64,000 bases of DNA from an uncultured cyanobacterium (GTDB taxonomy: Bacteria; Cyanobacteriota; Cyanobacteriia; Thermostichales; Thermostichaceae). Below, in pieces: positions 58,396 to 64,000 of the stretch (the stretch's first letter is position 1; each line of letters opens with the position of its first letter). Location: positions 1 through 64,000 of the forward strand of contig CALFBB010000047.1 of the NCBI GenBank assembly GCA_937944885.1, in the 5' to 3' direction. A model generated the notes under the pieces. It was not told the origin of the DNA. It saw only the letters and a program-made list of their open reading frames with translations, and ran no database searches. A program made the position numbers and the translations under genes.

Positions 58396-59697
58396 ATGAG
58401 AGCTTTTTCTCTGAAACTTACAGTACTCTTGGGAACTGCTTTGGGATCTCTGGTTTTTGCTCCGGCTTTTGCTCAAACCACAACCATTACTTTCTATTAT
58501 CCGGTAGGGGTTGCCGGGCCTCTGGCTCGGTTCATTGAAACCTACGTTGAAGAATTTGAGGCGCAACACCCTGATATCAACGTGGAGACGGTGTTTGGTG
58601 GAAACTACGTGGAGAACCAATCTAAGATTGTGGCTGCTCAACGGGCCGGAACCCCGCCGGATGTAGCCATTTTGCTCTCTCAGGAACTGCGCACTCTCAT
58701 CAGTCTGGATGTAGTGGAGTCGATGCAACCTCTGATTGATGCTGATCCAGAAGGAGAGGCGATGATAGCTGACTTTTTCCCGGCTTTCCTACTCAATTCT
58801 ACATTGGATGGTGAAGTCTGGAGCATTCCCTTTCAGCGCTCCACTCCAGTGCTTTACTACAACAAAGAGGCCTTTGTTGAGGCTGGCCTTGACCCAGATT
58901 CTCCGCCTACCACTTGGGAAGAGTTGATTAAGTATGCCAAAAAGCTAACCCAGCGGGATGCCCAAGGCCGGGTTACCCGCTACGGCATTGCCATTCCGAC
59001 TGGCGATCGCAGTACCTGGCTAACTGAAGCGTTGGTGATGCAAGCGGGGGGATCCCTTTACGACCCCAACAGCGACGGCAAGGTGGTTACTATCGATACC
59101 CCTGCTATGCGGGCGGCTATGCAATACGTGTATGACCTGCAGCATACCCATGAGGTGAGCCCCAAAGGAGTTATTGCTTGGGGCACAGTACCGAATGACT
59201 TTGCTGCCGGCAATGTAGCTATGATCTACCACTCCACGGGTTCTTTGGGGTTCATTCGGCAAAACGCCGATTTTGAATTTGGAACTGCTTTCTTACCCGC
59301 CAACAAGCAATACGGTGTCCCCACGGGAGGCGGTAACTTCTACTTGCTCAAGGGATCCGATCCGGCCAAGCGGGAGGCTGTGTGGACCTTTACCAAGTGG
59401 ATGACCAGCCCTGAGTTACTGGCCCGTTGGAGCATCGATTCTGGCTATGTGGCGCCGCGCATCTCCAGTTGGGAACTCCCTACCATGAAGGAATACGTGG
59501 CCCAGTATCCGCAAGCTCTGACAGCCCGTGAACAGTTGCAATATGCGCAAGCGGAGTTGCCGGTCTATGCCTTGCAGGAGATTAAAGATATCGTCTCCAA
59601 AGCCGAGCAAGACATCATTTTAGGCAACGCCAAGATTGAGGAAGCGCTAGCAGAAGCACAACGGCGAGCCGATCAGGTGCTGGCTGCTTTCCGGTAG
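58396..59697 (+). CDS. Sugar / glycerol-3-phosphate ABC transporter binding protein (UgpB-like)
   Basis: 433-residue periplasmic solute-binding protein. The signal peptide ends near AFAQ (about 26). The mature part has the CUT1 binding-protein pattern: VEEFEAQHPDINVE, PPDVAILLSQELRTL, VWSIPFQRSTPVLYYNKEAF, TWEELIKYAKKLT and a Gly-rich PTGGGNFYLLKG stretch close to UgpB proteins. The ligand cannot be read from sequence; glycerol-phosphate diesters, maltose or glucosylglycerol are options. Third gene of the cluster; the ATPase must be supplied from elsewhere. Confidence 0.92.
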   Translation: MRAFSLKLTVLLGTALGSLVFAPAFAQTTTITFYYPVGVAGPLARFIETYVEEFEAQHPDINVETVFGGNYVENQSKIVAAQRAGTPPDVAILLSQELRTLISLDVVESMQPLIDADPEGEAMIADFFPAFLLNSTLDGEVWSIPFQRSTPVLYYNKEAFVEAGLDPDSPPTTWEELIKYAKKLTQRDAQGRVTRYGIAIPTGDRSTWLTEALVMQAGGSLYDPNSDGKVVTIDTPAMRAAMQYVYDLQHTHEVSPKGVIAWGTVPNDFAAGNVAMIYHSTGSLGFIRQNADFEFGTAFLPANKQYGVPTGGGNFYLLKGSDPAKREAVWTFTKWMTSPELLARWSIDSGYVAPRISSWELPTMKEYVAQYPQALTAREQLQYAQAELPVYALQEIKDIVSKAEQDIILGNAKIEEALAEAQRRADQVLAAFR

Positions 59698-59990
59698 GTT
59701 CTAACCGGCGCCCATACCGTGGCTACAGTGGGTGAAGACCAGCATTCACTTTGGCTGGCAGCCTTTTGTTGTATTCTCGTCACCACTTTTGGGGATCACC
59801 CAGTTCATTGCCGAAGTCCTTTTCCCGAGAGGGTTCTTTCCCTAAGAGCTGGCAGGGTCTTGAGTTGCTTGGGAACTGGGGTGGGTCCACCCTGGACAGT
59901 GGCGAATTGTCGGTTTAGCTTAGACTCAACCTAGGCGCAAGCTTCTCTGCTATCCGCCCGTTGTGAAACCACTCTCACCAGGAGGGATCC

Positions 59991-61106
59991 ATGCTTAGAC
60001 CCAGTCTTCTCTTGTCGGGATCGGCTCTTTTGGGTGTGTTGTCGCTGTTCCTGATGGGCAGTGAGTGGAGCTGGTTAGCCCGGCGGCAGGGATCCCTCGC
60101 CCAGTTGCCTTTACAGGTTGGGGCAGCCTCTTTCGGCCTATTTGAAGATGAGCCGGATCCCACGCCGCTGTTGATTCACCAGGCTCAGCTCCAGGAGCAG
60201 GTAGAGCAACTGGAGCAACGCTCGCGATTGCACCAACAGCAGGCCCACCAAATCCTAGCCGATCGGGTAGATCGACAGGGGATCCCTCACCGCACACCTA
60301 TTGCCGCTCGCTCTAGCCCAGCACCCACTTTGCCCGCACGTCCCCGCCGGCAGGATCCCACTCTATCCCACGTCGCTTCCACCCTTGTTGCTCGCAACTC
60401 TCTGGCACGGCTCACCGAGCAAATTGCCCAGGAGCCGGGGAATGCCCAACTGTATCTGCAGCGGGCTCAACACTTTTGGTCTCAATCGCAAGAGGATCCC
60501 TTTGCTTTGCCTCAGCTGGAGCGTGCCTCTGCTATTGCTCAACTGCTTCAGGCTGCCCTAAGGGATTTGAATATCGCTATTGTTTTGGATCCCTATCTCA
60601 AGGAAGCTTACCTGCTTAAGAGCAAAATTGAGTACGAGCGTTTGCAAAAACCGGATCTGGCCTTGGCAACCCTCTCTCCTCTGGATCGCTTTGCCTATCG
60701 TGACCCGCAACTGCACCTGCTGCGCTCCCGCATCTGGGCTGAACAAGGACACTTGGAATCGGCTTTTGATGTGGCTCATCTGGCGATTGAGCTAGCCCAG
60801 CAAAACCAAAACAAAGCCGATCTGTTTGAGGCTTACGTCCACCGCGGCTTGATGTGGGGCAACATCTGTGAGCTGAGTCTGGCGATACAGGATTTTGGCC
60901 GTGCCATTGAGCTGTTGCCGGATCGTGCCGAGCCCTACTACTATCGCGGTATTGCCGCTGCCTATGCTGGCTCCGATCTGCAGCAGGCAGCAGCGGATCT
61001 GGGCAGGGCGTTGGTGTTATGGCGGGCTTCTGGTACGGGATCCCCGGCTCGGCTGGAGCATGCTGAAGCGATACGCATGCAGCTTTGGCAACAACTCCAT
61101 CACTAA
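59991..61106 (+). CDS. TPR-repeat protein with N-terminal membrane segment
   Basis: 371 residues. Residues about 5-25 are a signal anchor. A Gln/Glu-rich coiled stretch (about 65-95) and a Pro/Arg-rich linker follow. TPR-like helices (about 135-365) contain units such as NAQLYLQRAQHFW, ALRDLNIAIVLDP, ESAFDVAHLAIEL and AEPYYYRGIAAAYAG. The start is ATG 59991 after GGAGG. It probably acts as a periplasmic or membrane scaffold; no function is known. Confidence 0.82.
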   Translation: MLRPSLLLSGSALLGVLSLFLMGSEWSWLARRQGSLAQLPLQVGAASFGLFEDEPDPTPLLIHQAQLQEQVEQLEQRSRLHQQQAHQILADRVDRQGIPHRTPIAARSSPAPTLPARPRRQDPTLSHVASTLVARNSLARLTEQIAQEPGNAQLYLQRAQHFWSQSQEDPFALPQLERASAIAQLLQAALRDLNIAIVLDPYLKEAYLLKSKIEYERLQKPDLALATLSPLDRFAYRDPQLHLLRSRIWAEQGHLESAFDVAHLAIELAQQNQNKADLFEAYVHRGLMWGNICELSLAIQDFGRAIELLPDRAEPYYYRGIAAAYAGSDLQQAAADLGRALVLWRASGTGSPARLEHAEAIRMQLWQQLHH

Positions 61107-61330
61107 GGAGTTCGTTAGGAAGAGCTCAGAGATTGATCGGGTTTGTTATCCGGGGATTCTCTGAGTAAAGAAGAGTGCTGCCCTGTTTGAAACTTTGCTG
61201 GAATGGCCTAGGAGAGGATTGCCGGTTCTCCTAGATTTGCCTGAGCATTAATTGGCAAATTGACTCAAAAAAGTCAGGATAGTGAAAGTGCCTGTGACGG
61301 CGCCAGGGATCCCAAAGGTTGAGCAGAAGG

Positions 61331-62554
61331 ATGAGCCGGCGACAATTAACAATCTCTGTATCCTCCATCGCTCTGATTGTAGCAACGGGCATGCTTCTCC
61401 TGTTGCTTTGGCAACTGCGCAGCCTGGTGCTGACGGTGATGATTGCCGTGGTGGTAGCAACGGCGCTGGCACCTTTGGTAGATACAGCGGAACGGCTGCG
61501 TATTCCAAGGTGGTTGGCCGTGGTGGTGGTGTATCTGAGTCTGATTGCCGGAATTACAGGCTTGGCTTTGTTAATTGGCCCGACGGTGGTAGCCCAGACG
61601 GAGCGGCTGCTGGCGCGGTTGCCCTCCTACCTAGAACGGCTGCAGCTGTTAATCGATGTCTGGATTACCGACCTGGCAGGGGTGGATCCGGCGGTGATTG
61701 AATACCTAAACCAGGTGCTCAACCCCCAGTCCATCACCCAGTGGGCAATCCGCTCCGGGCAACAGCTGCTGGTGCAGTCCTACGGCTTTACGCGGGGCTT
61801 AGTGGGGACGCTGCTGACGACGCTGCTAACAATTTTTATCTCCGGCTACATGTTAGTCAGCGGTTCCAGCTTAATTCGCGGCTTGGTGGAGCTTTTTCCC
61901 TATCCCTGGAATGAGCGGCTAGCCCAACAGATGCACCCGATGGCGCAACGGATGGGCGGATACATCCAAGGGCGGGTCTTGGTTTCTGCCATTCTGGGGG
62001 TGATGATCACCGTTTCCCTGCGCTTTTTGGGCTTGTCAGAGTTTGCCCTTGCTTTGGGGGTGATTGCCGGCTTTACCAACCTTATTCCCTTCATTGGGCC
62101 GGTACTGGGATCCCTACCTGCTTTGGTGTTGGCGCTTGTCCAGGGGGGATGGACGGTTTTGTGGGTGCTGATTCTCTATGTTGCTATCCAAAACCTGGAG
62201 ACCTATGTGTTGGATCCACTACTGGTGGGATCCTCTGTGCGGGTTAAACCCCTCTATCAACTGCTAGCGGTATTGGGAGGAACACAGTTACTGGGTATTG
62301 TCGGGGCGGTAATTGCTCCCCCTTGGGTAGCAGGTGGGGCCGTCTTGCTGGAGAATCTTTACCTTAAGCCCAAGCAAGAGGCAGAGGCCCGGTTGAAGTT
62401 GCAGTCCGGTGTTCTCCACCCACAACCGCTATCGACTGCAGCAGAGGCTGACTCTCTCAGCTCAGACCAGAAAGCTGGCGGCGCTACTCATCCAGAAGAT
62501 TTCCCTCAGACTCCTCAGGAAGCTGAACAAGCTCTTTCGAGGCGGAAAGCTTGA
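61331..62554 (+). CDS. AI-2E family transporter (TqsA/PerM type)
   Basis: 407-residue polytopic protein with the family fold: two N-terminal membrane segments, a soluble arm (about 60-130) and a cluster of helices to about 345. Typical strings are GRVLVSAILGVMITVSLRFLG, GFTNLIPFIGPVLGSLPA and NLETYVLDPLLVGSSVRVKPL. The last 60 residues are a low-complexity tail. Members exchange varied small molecules, and a role in AI-2 is not implied. ATG 61331 chosen; a TTG four codons upstream is possible. Confidence 0.9.
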   Translation: MSRRQLTISVSSIALIVATGMLLLLLWQLRSLVLTVMIAVVVATALAPLVDTAERLRIPRWLAVVVVYLSLIAGITGLALLIGPTVVAQTERLLARLPSYLERLQLLIDVWITDLAGVDPAVIEYLNQVLNPQSITQWAIRSGQQLLVQSYGFTRGLVGTLLTTLLTIFISGYMLVSGSSLIRGLVELFPYPWNERLAQQMHPMAQRMGGYIQGRVLVSAILGVMITVSLRFLGLSEFALALGVIAGFTNLIPFIGPVLGSLPALVLALVQGGWTVLWVLILYVAIQNLETYVLDPLLVGSSVRVKPLYQLLAVLGGTQLLGIVGAVIAPPWVAGGAVLLENLYLKPKQEAEARLKLQSGVLHPQPLSTAAEADSLSSDQKAGGATHPEDFPQTPQEAEQALSRRKA

Positions 62555-62820
62555 TCCCGATATCTTCTCTGCGCTCCTATCAAAAACCGCGAGTTTGACC
62601 TTGTAGGCGGAACTTGCGCTCCTGAGCCGAGTCCAGTTCCATCCAAGCGTAAAAATGGCTCACAGAGAGCCACCGTAACAGCCAGCCCAACCCAAAATCT
62701 CCTCACACCCTACCCCCTTGTCTGGCAGTTCTCCCCAGCGCTAGCCGATTATCTCCCATCGGCAACCGAGAGCAACTTAGGATCGACAGGCATAAACATT
62801 CTGCACATTAGATTAAGGGA

Positions 62821-63009
62821 TTGCGCCACGCTTGGGAGCGCCTGAAAGAAGTTTTGACGGCAAGCGATGAATTGCGAGTACATCAGTGGGTGGATGGTAG
62901 TGGCATTGTCTGGTGGTCTGCCCGGGATCCGATTACCGGTGACCGGCTGTGCACTCACTCCGACCAGGAGCTAATGGACTGGATTGAGAAGCATCACTGG
63001 AATGATTAG
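62821..63009 (+). CDS. Small conserved protein (62 aa)
   Basis: Unrecognised. The product is acidic, with DELRVHQWVDGSGIVWWSARDP and ELMDWIEKHHWND, balanced composition and likely a mixed fold. The start in the frame is TTG after AAGGGA, so the true start may differ. It is probably real because the frame encodes a coherent Trp-rich domain through to the stop. Confidence 0.55.
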   Translation: MRHAWERLKEVLTASDELRVHQWVDGSGIVWWSARDPITGDRLCTHSDQELMDWIEKHHWND

Positions 63010-63388
63010 TAATGATGAGCTGCACCGCAGGCAAGCCCCGCGATCTACCCAATCTAAGGTAGTTACTTAGCGTGCCCTAGGCATAACGTCAAGATCAAGG
63101 CTTTTAGTGGACGAATTGTTACCGTCTAAATTGCTACGGTGTTCAGGCGCAGCAATGGACTGGAGGGCCTAGGACACCGGCTTACGGTCTTTGCTGTGCA
63201 AGGTGCAGGGCACCAGAAAACCTGTTGGCTTGCTGTAGAGTGAGCCCCTCTTGACCTTTGCTCTTAACCTAGAGAAAGTGAGCTTCCCCGGTCTTTACAG
63301 GTTAGTGCGAACAACCTTCGCGTCTTAGGCTAGAGCCCACTTGAGATCCTGCTGCTAGGATCAGCCCGTTGGGGTTGAGATTAACACA
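63010..63388. other. 379-bp spacer before the gvpG-like gene
   Basis: No gene or clear RNA. It contains several short GC-rich inverted segments (63,150-63,230) without a poly-T run. Nothing else stands out. Confidence 0.5.
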
Positions 63389-63661
63389 ATGGTTTGGCAA
63401 TTGTTGACATGGCCTGCCCAAAGCCTACTCTGGCTGGCGGGGCAAATCCAAGAACGTGCTGAAGCCCAGCTAGACAGCAAAGAAAATCTGCAAAAAGAAC
63501 TGACCGCTCTGCAAATCCAACTGGATCTGGGGGAGATCGACGAAGCCACCTACACTGAGCGGGAAGAAGCCATTCTGCTTGCCCTAGAAGCCTTAGCTGA
63601 GGCAGAACGGCAAGCAGAAGCAGAACCTGCCGAGGAGGATGAACCCGAAATGGATCCCTGA
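63389..63661 (+). CDS. GvpG-like protein
   Basis: 90 residues with the GvpG pattern: a hydrophobic N-terminus (WQLLTWPAQSLLWLAGQIQERAE), then helical charged QLDSKENLQKELTALQIQLD, LGEIDEATYTEREEAILLALE, and an acidic tail. GvpG belongs to gas-vesicle gene clusters, but no other gvp gene is in the window. Such orphan homologues occur in cyanobacteria without gas vesicles, so the role may be different. The DUF3727-type gene follows 80 bp later. Confidence 0.78.
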   Translation: MVWQLLTWPAQSLLWLAGQIQERAEAQLDSKENLQKELTALQIQLDLGEIDEATYTEREEAILLALEALAEAERQAEAEPAEEDEPEMDP

Positions 63662-63741
63662 ATCTTGCAGGGGGGCAGAACGTGGGAGAATGAAATTTTG
63701 TTGAACCTGTCCGTTTGCTCATTTACCCTGGACTGTTTTCG

Positions 63742-64000
63742 ATGAATGAATCCCATGAGACCTTGGTGCTCCGTGACGAGCAAGGCCAGCTCCTCAAGTG
63801 CGAGATCTTAAGGCAGGTTGTCATTGAGGATCAAACCTATGCCTTGGCGACTCCTGTTGATGCCGTGATCAAGGTATTGGTTTGGGAAGGAGAAAAAGAA
63901 CCCAGCCAACCTGTGAATGGGGATGCCGACATGGAAGGGATCCTGGATGAGCCGGATCCGGACGAGTTACAAGCGGCGATACCCACCATCCAGGCTGTCT
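63742..64000 (+). CDS. DUF3727-type cyanobacterial protein, N-terminal part
   Basis: The frame starts at ATG 63742 and runs off the window after 86 residues. LVLRDEQGQLLKCEILRQVVIEDQTYALATPVDAVIKVLVW is a DUF1292/DUF3727-like beta domain, followed by an acidic EPDPDELQA stretch. Full proteins of this kind have about 170-200 residues. The function is unknown. It probably shares a transcript with the GvpG-like gene. Confidence 0.7.
   Translation, partial: MNESHETLVLRDEQGQLLKCEILRQVVIEDQTYALATPVDAVIKVLVWEGEKEPSQPVNGDADMEGILDEPDPDELQAAIPTIQAV

Noticed and set aside
56876-59048. GGATCC desert as proof of horizontal transfer
   Set aside because: A desert of equal length near 37.1-39.3 kb covers an ordinary-looking stress and DnaJ region, so absence of the motif alone is not evidence.
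59698-59990. 71-codon frame from GTG 59719, and a hydrophobic 38-codon frame in another register
   Set aside because: Neither has a good ribosome-binding site or recognisable similarity; the spacer is treated as non-coding.

Overview
The window is a chromosomal segment of a unicellular, phycobilisome-bearing cyanobacterium. Evidence is ApcD, a NblB-like HEAT protein, PAM68, an IctB-type transporter, Amt and P-II under an NtcA-type promoter, RNase J beside dapA, KtrAB, a SpkB-type kinase, a CbiG-CobJ fusion and several cyanobacteria-only small proteins. The octamer GGGATCCC (core GGATCC) is scattered through genes and spacers far above chance, like HIP1 in other cyanobacteria. From memory, and without any search, the protein set and this motif suggest the hot-spring Synechococcus/Thermostichus (JA-type) lineage.

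Layout. 0-6 kb: a transposon-end relic, glnB-amt, an IctB-like protein and the coupled set rpsO-PAM68-DAHP synthase. 6-15 kb: NblB-like protein, apcD, a PilT with a proline-rich N-terminus, SDR-folE, an orphan ABC ATPase, and the overlapping genes purK-unknown-rimI. 15-24 kb: dapA-rnj, an SGNH lipoprotein, a metallophosphoesterase, cysH with an ABM-domain protein, rnd, rpsN, a DUF2256 protein and a PsiE-like protein. 24-35 kb: intronless tRNA-Leu(UAA), cbiG-cobJ, alaS, a kinase with pentapeptide repeats, tRNA-Asp, an aldo/keto reductase and a GH13 amylase with a starch-binding tail.

35-45 kb is rich in stress and chaperone functions: CsbD, a GSP17M-like/ChaB protein, CbpA and CbpM, a PRC-barrel protein, and an HTH-GrpE fusion overlapping its own Hsp70. 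hisC, an acyltransferase and a pentapeptide protein are interspersed. 45-64 kb: gnd-ligA, a strong candidate structured non-coding RNA (about 48,775-49,022), clpX, ktrA-ktrB, sixA, a lytic transglycosylase, a sugar ABC importer without its ATPase, TPR and AI-2E-family proteins, an orphan GvpG-like protein and a DUF3727-type protein cut by the window end.

Most of the window is ordinary housekeeping. The items that stand out are the unidentified structured RNA, the HTH-GrpE/Hsp70 pair with direct repeats in front, about a dozen 7-13-nt tandem duplications confined to spacers, the GGGATCCC motif, and the intronless tRNA-Leu(UAA). I saw no CRISPR array, intact transposase, prophage or rRNA.
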